This document shows positions 46,701 through 53,835 of a stretch of 64,000 bases of DNA, one piece after another. Both the position numbers and the translations under genes were made by a program. The stretch covers positions 5,108,001 through 5,172,000 of the forward strand of contig NZ_CP116899.1 in assembly GCF_030997045.1 (NCBI RefSeq), read 5' to 3'. The stretch is from Microbulbifer sp. TB1203. Its GTDB lineage: Bacteria; Pseudomonadota; Gammaproteobacteria; Pseudomonadales; Cellvibrionaceae. Each line of letters starts with the position of its first letter. Positions within the stretch are counted from its first letter, which is position 1. The notes under the pieces were generated by a model that was not told the origin of the DNA, did not search any database, and worked only from the letters and a program-made list of their open reading frames with translations.

Positions 46701-49070
46701 AAGTTTTACGTCAAGCTGTCCAAGTACGACGACTACGGTTTGTGGGGTAATTTCAAGGCCGCCTACACCGACAATGAACTGGCCCATATCGACCGTGCCC
46801 TCTACGGTGCCAACGCGCACTTCGAGAGCGATGCGGTGACCAGCTTCGGCGAAAAGCGCTTCCAGATCGACGGCTTCGGCGCCGAGCCGGGCACCGTCGA
46901 CGGCCGCGACGAATTCCGCGGTACCGGCGGTTCGCTGTACTTCCTGCGCCACCAGGATATTTCCACCGGCTCCGAGCGCCTGCGGGTGGAAGTGCGGGAC
47001 AAGGATTCGGACATCGTGCTGGCGGTGAGAAACCTCACCGCGGTGGTGGATTACGATATCGACTATATCCAGGGCCGCGTACTGCTGAACAAACCCCTGT
47101 CCGCCCTGGCCAACGACAACCTGCTGATCCAGGACGGCGCCTTCAACGGCAACCCGCAATACCTGGTGGCGCGCTACGAGTACACCCCGGGGTTCGAGGA
47201 AATGGATACCCTCGCCGTGGGCGGGCGGGCCCACTACTGGCTCGGCGATTACGTCAAACTGGGTATCAGCGGCACCCAGCAGGACGAGGAGGACAACGAG
47301 AGCTCCCTGCAGGGCGTGGACCTCACCTTGCGCAAGAGCGCTGGCAGCTGGCTGAAAATGGAAGTGGCGGACAGTCAGGGCGGCAACCTGGACCGCTACT
47401 CCTCCCTCGACGGCGGTTACAGTTTCGGCAATGAGAGCGCCCTGGACCCGGATGCCAAGGCCGGCGCCTCGCGGGTGGAGGCCAGCCTGCAACTGGCCGA
47501 TTTCTTCGAGGGCGCGCGGGGCTCCGGCACCCTCTACCACCAGGAGCGCGAGGCCGGATTCTCCGCGCCGGGCCAGGAAACCCTCAGGGACACCACCCAG
47601 TATGGCGCCAGTGTCAATCTGCCCATCGGTGAACGCTTTGATGTGGGCCTGAAGGCGGACAGCAAGGAGCAGGACCTGGGGCTGCACACCGAGGCTGTGG
47701 ATATGGAAGTAGGCTACCGGATCAGCGACCGCTGGCGACTCGCCACTGCCGCCCGCGCCGACACCCGCGAGGACTTCTCGCCGGTGGTGCCCGCCACCCA
47801 GACCCAGGGCGACCGCACCGATATGGCGGTGGAGGCCGCCTACAACTCCGGTGAAAACTGGAGCGCCTTCGGTTTCGTGCAGCGCACCCTGGAAGTCACC
47901 GGCACCCGCGAGGAGAACGACCGCGTGGGCCTGGGTGGCGCCTATCGGGTGAGCGAGCGTCTGACCCTGGACAGCGAACTCTCCGGCGGCGACACCGGTA
48001 CCGCCGCGCGCCTGGGGACCGATTACCTGATCTCCGACCGCACCAACCTGTACCTGAACTACGCCCTCGACAACGAGCGCACCGACACCGGCCTGCGCGC
48101 GCGCAAGGGCAATATGAGCACCGGCTTCCGCAGCCGCTACTCCGATACCCTGAGCATCTACGGCGAGGAGCGGTACAGCCACGGCGACGTCTCCACCGGC
48201 CTGACCCACGCCCTGGGGGTGGATCTGGCACCCAGTGACCGCTGGAGTTACGGCACCAGTGTGGAGGCGGGTACCCTCGAGGACCCGCGCACCGGCGCGC
48301 AGACCGAGCGCCGCGCCGTCGGTTTGAGTATGGGGTACGACTCTGAAAACACCCGTCTCTCCTCCGCCGTCGAGTACCGCACCGATATCCAGGAAACACC
48401 GGTGGATGAAAGCACCGTTTCCGAATCGGAGCGGGATACCTGGCTGCTGAAAAATACCTTCAGCTACCAGGTCAGTCCGGATTGGCGCCTGGTGGGAAAG
48501 CTCAACTACTCCGACAGCAAGAGCTCGCAAGGCGAATTCTACGACGGTAAATATACCGAAGGGGTAGTGGGCTACGCCTACCGCCCGGTGGACAATGACC
48601 GCTGGAATACCCTGTTGAAGTACACCTATTTTTACAACGTGCCCACTTCCGACCAGGTCACGGTGAACAACACAGCCACCGAGTTTATCCAGAAGAGCCA
48701 TATCTTTTCGGTGGACACCACCTACGACATCAGCCGCCGCTGGAGCCTGGGCGGCAAGTACGCCTACCGCCTGGGCCAGGTGAGCCTGGACCGCCAGGAC
48801 CCGGAGTTTTTCGACAGCCGCGCCAGCCTGTACGTCCTGCGCGCGGACTGGCACTTCGTCAACCGCTGGGACCTGCTCGTCGAAGGGCGCCTGCTCGACC
48901 TGCCGGACGCCGAGGACAGCCGCAGCGGCTTCCTGGTGGGCCTCTACCGGCATATGGGCAAACACTTGAAAGTGGGTGTGGGCTACAACTTCACCGATTT
49001 CTCCGACGACCTGACGCAGCTGGATTTCGACAGCCAGGGCGTGTTCCTGAACGTAGTCGGCAAGCTGTAA
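43764..49070 (+). CDS. Outer-membrane beta-barrel with three OmpA-like domains, 1768 residues
   Basis: The start (GTG 43764 or ATG 43767, AAGGAGG upstream) overlaps the stop of the giant gene. The first 69 residues are largely encoded by nested repeats; the signal-peptide core LTVLAFLLALPAYAQ follows at about 70-84. Three tandem OmpA-like peptidoglycan-binding domains lie at about 164-285, 333-450 and 474-600, each with the binding Asp (GHTDSEP, GHTDSLP, GYSDNER) and Arg (FTRARAQLV, LSRAEARRV, LSSARARRA). After a linker, residues about 871-1768 show alternating amphipathic strands typical of a large beta-barrel. The protein ends VFLNVVGKL, without a terminal Phe. Proteins with this architecture occur beside DUF11 giants; a role in exporting or anchoring the giant partner is my inference. 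Confidence 0.87.
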   Translation: MMSSNECGMMNAECGMKVTGPEEIRRMGKAQRAHQTTADGHAALCPSYKATRALWGLRFIPHSAFRIPHLTVLAFLLALPAYAQETEEPQTPATPWWQIWQKLPGLSPQIEEAPGVEYTENPVGNNTESMLLGQPRRQWVQDATLFSEAMEPVIEENIIEPLSFDAVEDDIPPESVESLKEKLAELSDAYNLKLHFIGHTDSEPLTPQQLAEYLDKTEFTRARAQLVAEFFQLALDLPEEAISFEGRGDAEPVADNITSTGRGLNRRVQVQLSYDELDEEAQAEQARAQALQLNRVKVCRQETVCRLRYTAGSEYRARLKNLVTPLRIEPGQVDLPEAFARRIREVRANLADKNNLVIHFVGHTDSLPLPDRPAQLYKDHMALSRAEARRVALAVRDMLGLPSYAVTSSGKGASQPIANNDTPKGRALNRRVEVEFWYDDPMETAGDGVQACPEAASAESITIAHESPTGALQPIRFEQGDPVISQSQLEHIRRLMAEVADKANVRVGFVGYSDNERMERREAMVYGDDVGLSSARARRAMEAVQQHLNLSDEQVEFEGRGYVQSDDVVTTGFIQLDGARVEVQVLYDELAVLADKDRLEIERIQREARANNPYALNLMRITVDGEPEYDPYKNSADLQRCTDVALESANIQFRFDNKKMQPRLNVSAWPNTIRYADDPETEVADSRVQFRSYTNYPSFIERAEVRLFEEEQSVRDMPLAVVELDVNGRGEWEAELEEFRAPLKKLQYLLRVYDEKGRYDETEPQTLWLVDRLDAPLEDTDVERELLVGYGENRLAHRNIPLDGNTVLVNGSQIPAEHTVWLGGNPVPVSGQGEFVAEQIFGKGLHTVEVAVLDEQGNGDLFLRDLRFANDDWFTVGIADLTIGYDKTNGPAALVTGDETHYDNSVSYDGRLAFYTSGGFGEGWRLAASADTEEGPVDELFSNFMEKSPDELFRRMDSDLYYPTFGDDSTVVEDAPTSGKFYVKLSKYDDYGLWGNFKAAYTDNELAHIDRALYGANAHFESDAVTSFGEKRFQIDGFGAEPGTVDGRDEFRGTGGSLYFLRHQDISTGSERLRVEVRDKDSDIVLAVRNLTAVVDYDIDYIQGRVLLNKPLSALANDNLLIQDGAFNGNPQYLVARYEYTPGFEEMDTLAVGGRAHYWLGDYVKLGISGTQQDEEDNESSLQGVDLTLRKSAGSWLKMEVADSQGGNLDRYSSLDGGYSFGNESALDPDAKAGASRVEASLQLADFFEGARGSGTLYHQEREAGFSAPGQETLRDTTQYGASVNLPIGERFDVGLKADSKEQDLGLHTEAVDMEVGYRISDRWRLATAARADTREDFSPVVPATQTQGDRTDMAVEAAYNSGENWSAFGFVQRTLEVTGTREENDRVGLGGAYRVSERLTLDSELSGGDTGTAARLGTDYLISDRTNLYLNYALDNERTDTGLRARKGNMSTGFRSRYSDTLSIYGEERYSHGDVSTGLTHALGVDLAPSDRWSYGTSVEAGTLEDPRTGAQTERRAVGLSMGYDSENTRLSSAVEYRTDIQETPVDESTVSESERDTWLLKNTFSYQVSPDWRLVGKLNYSDSKSSQGEFYDGKYTEGVVGYAYRPVDNDRWNTLLKYTYFYNVPTSDQVTVNNTATEFIQKSHIFSVDTTYDISRRWSLGGKYAYRLGQVSLDRQDPEFFDSRASLYVLRADWHFVNRWDLLVEGRLLDLPDAEDSRSGFLVGLYRHMGKHLKVGVGYNFTDFSDDLTQLDFDSQGVFLNVVGKL
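43780..43971. repeat. Nested repeat element inside the OmpA-barrel signal region
   Basis: Outer arms are three GAATGCG-type units reading AATGCGGAAT at the left and four CATTCCG units at the right, in inverted orientation. Inside lies a 71-bp REPIN (43837-43907): GTAGGATGGGCAAAGCGCAGCGTG, a spacer, and its complement ending GCCCATCCTAC. From AATGCGG to CCGCATT is 192 bases, a multiple of three, and the frame stays open. Confidence 0.85.
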
Positions 49071-49072
49071 TT

Positions 49073-49201
49073 GATGGGCACGACCGCTTCGCGGTCTTTG
49101 CCCACCCTACGATTGGAATGCGGAATGCGGAATGCGGAATGCGGAATAGGGAACGCGGGATAACGTGGATGTAGGATGGGCAAAGCGAAGCGTGCCCATC
49201 A
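49073..49201. repeat. Repeat cluster: REPIN arm, GCGGAAT heptamers, REP arm
   Basis: Immediately after the OmpA-barrel stop there is an inverted REPIN unit (49073-49110), then four consecutive GCGGAAT units (49118-49146), then a third-family copy GTAGGATGGGCAAAGCGAAGCGTGCCCATC (49171-49200) that ends 3 bases from the transposase stop codon. It holds no gene. Confidence 0.85.
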
Positions 49202-49202
49202 A

Positions 49203-49727
49203 TCACTCGAAATGCATGCCTCGCACCATATCTGAAATCTTGCTGCCCCAGTCTTTCGTATACCACCTCTTCTCTACCAAACGGTGAAAGCTGCTGTAAG
49301 GCCAGTCTTTGACACGCGTGACATATCCGTGCTTCACCGGGTTGTAGTGAATGTAATCCAGATGGTTGCCCCAATCTTGCTCGTCGCGAATTAGATGCTC
49401 CCAGAAACGTCTTTGCCAGACTCCTTTCTCGCGCTTGGATTTCTGTGACGCCGTACGGGCTGTGCTGGGAAGCCCAGTGGAGAAAATACGTTTTATCTTC
49501 ATCCACCGGGTGGAGTAGTCGAGATCGTTGTTCGGCAGTTTCCAGATAGTGTGAAGGTGATCGGGAAGAACGACAACGGCCTGGATTTCGAATGAATGTT
49601 TGGCGTGCACTTGTCGAAAAGCTTTCCGCAAGCGATCTATATGGTCTACCAACAATGGTTGCCGATGCCCCGTTACCACGGTGAAAAAGTAACAGGCTCC
49701 TGGTACATAGGCACGGCGATAATCCAT
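49203..49727 (-). CDS. REP-associated tyrosine transposase (RAYT)
   Basis: A 174-residue Y1-HUH transposase related to IS200 TnpA. The HUH motif is VVLPDHLHTIW (His57 and His59), and HLDYIHYNPVKHGYV holds the catalytic tyrosine region (Tyr125/Tyr128). The motif HLIRDEQDWGNHLDYIHYNP is typical of RAYT proteins that act on REP palindromes. It starts at the ATG at 49727 and is full length. Copies of the GTAGGATGGGC repeat flank it on both sides: 49171-49201 abuts its 3' end and 49751-49825 lies 5' to it. It is the probable mobiliser of that repeat family in this genome. Whether it also handles the TGTAGGAGCGG family cannot be told. Confidence 0.94.
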   Translation of the reverse strand: MDYRRAYVPGACYFFTVVTGHRQPLLVDHIDRLRKAFRQVHAKHSFEIQAVVVLPDHLHTIWKLPNNDLDYSTRWMKIKRIFSTGLPSTARTASQKSKREKGVWQRRFWEHLIRDEQDWGNHLDYIHYNPVKHGYVTRVKDWPYSSFHRLVEKRWYTKDWGSKISDMVRGMHFE

Positions 49728-49750
49728 ATTGCCATCCTGGTCGTATTATT

Positions 49751-49825
49751 GATGGGCACGTCGCTACGCTCCTTTGCCCATCCTACTCGGATTCCGTAGG
49801 ATGGGCAAAGCAAAGCGTGCCCATC
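49751..49825. repeat. REP pair overlapping the end of the PepSY gene
   Basis: Two oppositely oriented copies: GATGGGCACGTCGC...TTTGCCCATCCTAC (49751-49786) and GTAGGATGGGCAAAGCAAAGCGTGCCCATC (49796-49825), nine bases apart. They sit between the transposase start and the PepSY gene, and the PepSY frame runs through them to its stop at 49764-49766. Confidence 0.88.
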
Positions 49826-50924
49826 TTTTCCCCGCCGATTTGCTACTCAATCGCCGCTTCTTCCACCAGAGATAAAACCCGGTAAAAAACAACAACCCCG
49901 GCGCCAGTCCAGTAATCAATACCAGCCAGCGCCCGATCAAACCCAGGGCATCGCCGTTGTGCAGCGGAAACTGCCAGGTGAGAAACGTATTGCCGGCGGC
50001 GATCCTGGTGACGTCGTGGACCATCAATACTTCGCCGCTGTATTGGTCCAGGCGCACAAAGCTGGCGCCGTGGTTGCGCCAGGGTTCGCCTTCCTGCCTG
50101 AAGCTCAGCCCGTAGCTGTCGGCGGCGTTTTGCGGCAGGTAGATGCGCTTCAGCTCTCCATGCGGAAATATTGCCCTGCCTATGGCCACGGCGCTGTCGG
50201 GGTCCAGGGGCGGCGCGCCGGTGATCTGCGATTGACCCCAGGAGCCGCGCGGCTCCAGCGGCATCATCCAGCTCACCAGTTTTTCCACTTGCAGCGGAAA
50301 CACGATGCTGACACCGGAAAAGGCGATCACCAGCAGCACCGGCAATAGGTAGATACCGCACACCTTGTGCAGGTCGAAGTAGAAACGGAAGCGGTTGCCG
50401 TTGCGCTTGATGGTGAAAGCCCGTTTCCACCGCCTCCCCCGAGGCCACCAGATCACCAGTCCGCTGATGCAAAAGACCAGCAACGCCAAACCCATAAAAC
50501 CGACCACCGTCTTGCCGGTATTGCCGGCGAGCAGCGTGTAGTGCAGCCGGTAGATCCAGCTCATTGTGTACTCGCCCCAGCCGCGCACGGCCAGTACCCG
50601 GGCATCGGTGGGGGAAACGCTGACCTCTATCGGCCCCGGCGCGTCCTCGGGACCGGGAAAGCGCACCACGTGGGGGCTGCCTTCGGCGCGGGCGATATGG
50701 ACACGCTGGGGTATGCTACCGGGCACGGCTGCGCGCGCGGCGGCCACTACTTCGGTGAAGGTGGCGGGGTTGTCGGAAGGGGTGAAGTCGACGGTCTGCG
50801 GTGCGAGTTTTTCGTCCAGCGCGTGGTCGAACACCAACAGGCTGCCGGTGGCGCCGATCAGCGCCAGCAGCAGGCCGAGAGTCAGTCCCGCGTATTTGTG
50901 TAGGGTAAAGAATATTTTTCGCAT
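49764..50924 (-). CDS. PepSY-associated membrane protein with repeat-derived C-terminus
   Basis: A 386-residue inner-membrane protein of the PepSY_TM family often found with TonB-dependent receptors and linked to iron uptake or reduction. Membrane segments lie at about 12-34, 140-160, 190-212 and 330-352. The family patterns LHKYAGLTLGLLLALIGATGSLLVF, YRLHYTLLAGNTGKTVVGFMGL and FYFDLHKVCGIYLLPVLL are present, with conserved histidines that may bind haem. The last 22 residues or so (RWARFALPILRNPSRMGKGA) are encoded by REP copies, so the original stop was lost or never existed here. The gene lies 112 bases downstream of the receptor on the same strand. Confidence 0.88.
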   Translation of the reverse strand: MRKIFFTLHKYAGLTLGLLLALIGATGSLLVFDHALDEKLAPQTVDFTPSDNPATFTEVVAAARAAVPGSIPQRVHIARAEGSPHVVRFPGPEDAPGPIEVSVSPTDARVLAVRGWGEYTMSWIYRLHYTLLAGNTGKTVVGFMGLALLVFCISGLVIWWPRGRRWKRAFTIKRNGNRFRFYFDLHKVCGIYLLPVLLVIAFSGVSIVFPLQVEKLVSWMMPLEPRGSWGQSQITGAPPLDPDSAVAIGRAIFPHGELKRIYLPQNAADSYGLSFRQEGEPWRNHGASFVRLDQYSGEVLMVHDVTRIAAGNTFLTWQFPLHNGDALGLIGRWLVLITGLAPGLLFFTGFYLWWKKRRLSSKSAGKRWARFALPILRNPSRMGKGA

Positions 50925-51036
50925 TTATGTTTTCGTACGAACTCTTCGCCTGACAGATTTTTGCTCCTGCAAAATCTGCATTTCCGCTGGGCGGTATTCC
51001 GCCATCCATGGCGGTCACAACAGGCGAAAAAATGAG

Positions 51037-53133
51037 TTAGAACAACCGCGAGTAGGACAGGTTTACACTGCGACCCAGTCCCTTGAAGTTAGTGTTGTCA
51101 CGCCCGGCGGTTTGCGAGTAATAGGTAAAGTAATCCTCGTTGGTGAGGTTTTGCAGGCCGAAGGTAAAGTCGCCCGCCAGTGCGGTGAGGCTGGCGCTCA
51201 GGTCGATGGTGGCGTAGCCGTCGAACTCGGTAACGGTTTCCCCCGCGTCGTTTTCGAAATCCCGGTCCAGCAGGAAGTTGGCCTGCAGGCGTGTGCTCAG
51301 GCGATCGCTCCAATTGCGCGACCAACTCAGGTTGGCGCGATCGGGGGCGATATTGCGGCCGCCCAGATCGCTGTCCACACGTCCGTCCTGGTCGGAGTCG
51401 TAGCGGCCGTCGCTCTCCGCATAGCGCAGTTCCAATGTATCGGATTCCGTGGCGAACCACTGGCCGCGGAATTCCCAGCCGTCAATTTCCGTTTTCTCGC
51501 GCTTGACGCCGTAGATGCCGTCGGCATCTGCCTGCAGTCGCTGGCCGAAGTCGGAATCCGAGCGGTAATAGGCGAGCTGTGCGGCAAATTTTTCCAGGCT
51601 GAAGTCGACGCCGACTTCCCGGTTATCGGTGAGGATCGGCTTCAGGTCCAGGAAGGTTTCCACATCCTGGCCCGGCACATCGATGCCCCGCAGCACGCGC
51701 CCCACGTCCGGCATGGAGTAGCCCTCGGCGTAGTTGGCGAACAGCCGCCAGGCGTCGTTGAACTGGTAGGTAGCGCCGATATTGCCCAGGGTCTCGCTGA
51801 ATTCCGGATTGCCGCCCTCGACAAACTGGCCGCCTTCGTTGGAGGCCAGGGTGGTGAAGTCGTCCACCTTGAGTTTGGAGATTTCGCGGCGCAGGCCGGC
51901 GGTGATTGCCAACCGCTCGATACCGGTGAACTCCACCTGCGCATAGGGCGCGATATTTTCGTAGCGGGTTTCCGGCACCCAGGCGCGGTTGGTCTGGATC
52001 AGTTGTTGCCAGGTCTCGTCCGCGAGGATATCCAGGCCGTAGGCGAGGCTCACCGGTGCACCCGCCAGCTCGTCCTTGATCAGGGTGATTTTCACCCCCT
52101 GCTTTTCCGAGTTGTTCTGGGATTGGTCGAAAATATCTTCTCCGTAGGCCGGGTCCTGGAATGTGCCGAAGTTGCCGCCGCCGTAGGTACCGGCGAAGTC
52201 CTGGCGGAAAGCCTGCATCCGCAATTTCTGGCCGAGGAAATCCTCGTTGCTGTACTGCAGGTTGACGGTGGTGACCTCGTTGGACGGCGCGTCTCCGGGG
52301 ACATTTCCCTCTTCGGCGGTGGTGGGAACGCCGTTGGCGATGTCGCCGTTGACGGAAACCCAGTCGGTGCTGCCTTCGATCTCGTAGCGGTTGACCGTCA
52401 GCTCCAGCCGCTGTCCGTCCCAGCTGTGGCCCAGCTTGATAAAGGTATTCAGGGCCTCGCTGTCCATAGTGTCGCCCTGGGTGTTGTCGAAGCCGATCAC
52501 TTCGCCGTCGGCGTCGTAGCCGAGGCCGCTCTCGCGGTAGCTGACGCTGCCCAGCAGGTCGATGCCGCCGAACTCGCCGGACAGGCTGTAGCTGCCGCCG
52601 TGGCTCAGGCTCTCTCCGGTGTCCTCGGGCTGGAAGGCGGATTCCACCCTCAGGCTCTGCTGCAGTTCGCCACTGGGCTTTCTGGTCACCAGGTTGATGA
52701 TGCCGCCGGAGGCGCCCATACCGTGAATAGCGTTGGCGCCGTGAATCACTTCCACCCGCTCCAGCATCAGCGGATCGATGGTGTGGCCGTCGCGGCCGCC
52801 GTCGCGCAGGGGGTTGGACTGGGGCACGCCGTCGATCATATACAGCGGCTTGCGCCCGCGCAGGCTCTCACCGGAGTTGGTCAGTTTCTGGCGGCTGGGG
52901 GAGAAGCTGGGCACCAGGTTGCCGAGGATGGTGGAGAGGTCGCTGCTTACGCCGATCTGTTCGGCCAGGGCCTCCCGGTCGATCAGGGTGACGGTGTTGG
53001 GCACAGAGCTGAGGGGCCGCTCGGTGCGGCCGGCGGTTACCACCACTTCCTCTTCGATGCGCTGCTCTTCGGCCAGGGCCGGGATGGAGGTGAGGAAAAT
53101 GGCCAGTGCCAGAGTGGTCTTTGCACCGCGCAT
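51037..53133 (-). CDS. TonB-dependent outer-membrane receptor, probable siderophore receptor
   Basis: A 698-residue receptor with a signal peptide (MRGAKTTLALAIFLTSIPALA). The mature N-terminus has a TonB-box-like segment (IEEEVVVTAGR). The plug domain spans about residues 40-155 (VTLIDREALAEQIGVSSDLSTILG, RGRKPLYMIDGVPQ, IHGANAIHGMGASGGIINLVTRK). A 22-strand barrel follows and ends in the conserved terminal aromatic (LSYSRLF). Its resemblance is to siderophore receptors, and a Fur-like box precedes it. The exact ligand cannot be told. The PepSY protein downstream supports iron. It is encoded opposite to the neighbouring tRNA-fMet operon. Confidence 0.93.
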   Translation of the reverse strand: MRGAKTTLALAIFLTSIPALAEEQRIEEEVVVTAGRTERPLSSVPNTVTLIDREALAEQIGVSSDLSTILGNLVPSFSPSRQKLTNSGESLRGRKPLYMIDGVPQSNPLRDGGRDGHTIDPLMLERVEVIHGANAIHGMGASGGIINLVTRKPSGELQQSLRVESAFQPEDTGESLSHGGSYSLSGEFGGIDLLGSVSYRESGLGYDADGEVIGFDNTQGDTMDSEALNTFIKLGHSWDGQRLELTVNRYEIEGSTDWVSVNGDIANGVPTTAEEGNVPGDAPSNEVTTVNLQYSNEDFLGQKLRMQAFRQDFAGTYGGGNFGTFQDPAYGEDIFDQSQNNSEKQGVKITLIKDELAGAPVSLAYGLDILADETWQQLIQTNRAWVPETRYENIAPYAQVEFTGIERLAITAGLRREISKLKVDDFTTLASNEGGQFVEGGNPEFSETLGNIGATYQFNDAWRLFANYAEGYSMPDVGRVLRGIDVPGQDVETFLDLKPILTDNREVGVDFSLEKFAAQLAYYRSDSDFGQRLQADADGIYGVKREKTEIDGWEFRGQWFATESDTLELRYAESDGRYDSDQDGRVDSDLGGRNIAPDRANLSWSRNWSDRLSTRLQANFLLDRDFENDAGETVTEFDGYATIDLSASLTALAGDFTFGLQNLTNEDYFTYYSQTAGRDNTNFKGLGRSVNLSYSRLF

Positions 53134-53207
53134 AGGAACTCCTGTCGAAATAAATCTGCCGCCCGGGCAACGGGCTGATGGGGTTTTGAAAGGCTGGTGA
53201 TACTAAA

Positions 53208-53237
53208 TTAAATGAGAATCTATATCAATTTCATTAT
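53208..53237 (-). promoter_or_regulatory. Fur-box-like operator upstream of the receptor
   Basis: On the receptor strand the sequence reads AATGAAATTGATATAGATTC followed by TCATTTA, an AT-rich imperfect match to three GATAAT-like hexamers of the Fur consensus. It is about 75 bases upstream of the receptor start, where an iron-regulated promoter is expected. Confidence 0.6.
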
Positions 53238-53331
53238 TGAGGAGTGATGGCGGCGTCGGCTGCTGTTTCTTCTATCTATACTGTGCGACGGACGGGCCTA
53301 AGGTGGCGTGTAAATAAATGCCAGATGTGAC

Positions 53332-53360
53332 TTGACTCGCCTGGGCAGTGCCCCTAGAAT
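53332..53360 (+). promoter_or_regulatory. Sigma-70 promoter for tRNA-fMet and the rimP-nusA-infB operon
   Basis: TTGACT (53332-53337) and TAGAAT (53355-53360) have a 17-base spacer, close to consensus. It is 76 bases upstream of the tRNA. In the ancestral arrangement metY also starts the nusA-infB transcript. Confidence 0.75.
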
Positions 53361-53435
53361 GCGCAGCCTCTTGAGCGGTTGGGGCAACCCACCGCAGAGA
53401 AGCGAAGAGCACCAGGCTTCGTTTCTCAGAGTTGA

Positions 53436-53512
<77 letters not shown>

Positions 53513-53586
53513 AATTCAGGTGCCAGTGGTTTTTAGGTAGACGCCCGACGCGGGCTCCCTTTTCACCTCTGGCCGGCATGGCCGGG

Positions 53587-53628
53587 CGAAGGTCGTAGGT
53601 TCAAATCCTGCCCCCCCGCTACCAAATT
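53587..53628 (+). repeat. Partial duplication of the tRNA-fMet 3' end (att-like)
   Basis: CGAAGGTCGTAGGTTCAAAT and the following CCTGC, C-run, GCTACCAAATT match the tRNA 3' part at 53477-53516 almost exactly, except for two extra Cs in the acceptor-side run. The copies are 110 bases apart. It lacks a 5' half and cannot be a tRNA gene. It looks like one end of a past integration into tRNA-fMet. Confidence 0.85.
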
Positions 53629-53665
53629 TGCATTCGTGCATACTGGCTGCACGAGTGCGCGGTCG

Positions 53666-53686
53666 AAGCCCCGTCAGGGGCTTTTT
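53666..53686 (+). terminator. Terminator-like hairpin downstream of tRNA-fMet
   Basis: AGCCCC pairs with GGGGCT around GTCA, followed by five Ts. It may end the tRNA transcript, or act as an attenuator ahead of rimP-nusA. Confidence 0.7.
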
Positions 53687-53723
53687 CGTATCTGCGCCAA
53701 AAATTGCGCAGGAATACTTCGAA

Positions 53724-53746
53724 GTGGGCCGCAGGCCCATTTTTTG
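53724..53746 (+). terminator. Second terminator-like hairpin ahead of rimP
   Basis: TGGGCC pairs with GGCCCA around GCA and a run of six Ts follows. The same leader contains two such sites, so nusA operon read-through would have to pass both. Transcription of rimP may be controlled here, as in the E. coli nusA operon leader. Confidence 0.7.
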
Positions 53747-53835
53747 TTTCACGAAGTGCATCCTTGCACTTCACCCCTTTCGGGGCAGCTGACAGCTGTG
53801 CAAATCGGCTGTCCTGCCGATTTGTATGGCGGCTA

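Larger units (their letters stand above)
53134..53435. other. Intergenic region between the receptor and tRNA-fMet
   Basis: A non-coding region of about 300 bases with divergent regulatory signals. A Fur-like box lies near the receptor side and a strong promoter lies on the tRNA side. No gene is visible. Confidence 0.7.
53513..53835. other. Region between tRNA-fMet and rimP
   Basis: About 320 bases with no gene. They hold a 42-base partial copy of the tRNA-fMet 3' end, two terminator-like hairpins with T-runs at 53666-53686 and 53724-53746, and a further perfect hairpin GAAGTGCA/TGCACTTC at 53753-53772. Confidence 0.7.

Noticed and set aside
49115..49147. CRISPR array
   Set aside because: The unit is a 7-base tandem repeat without spacers, and no cas genes are nearby.
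19805..53435. A defined genomic island or prophage
   Set aside because: No integrase, att pair bracketing the block, phage genes or plasmid functions were seen. The tRNA fragment at 53587 lies outside the block, so an island is only one possibility.
53587..53628. A second tRNA-Met gene
   Set aside because: Only the T arm, acceptor end and CCA are present. There is no D arm or anticodon arm, so it is a fragment.
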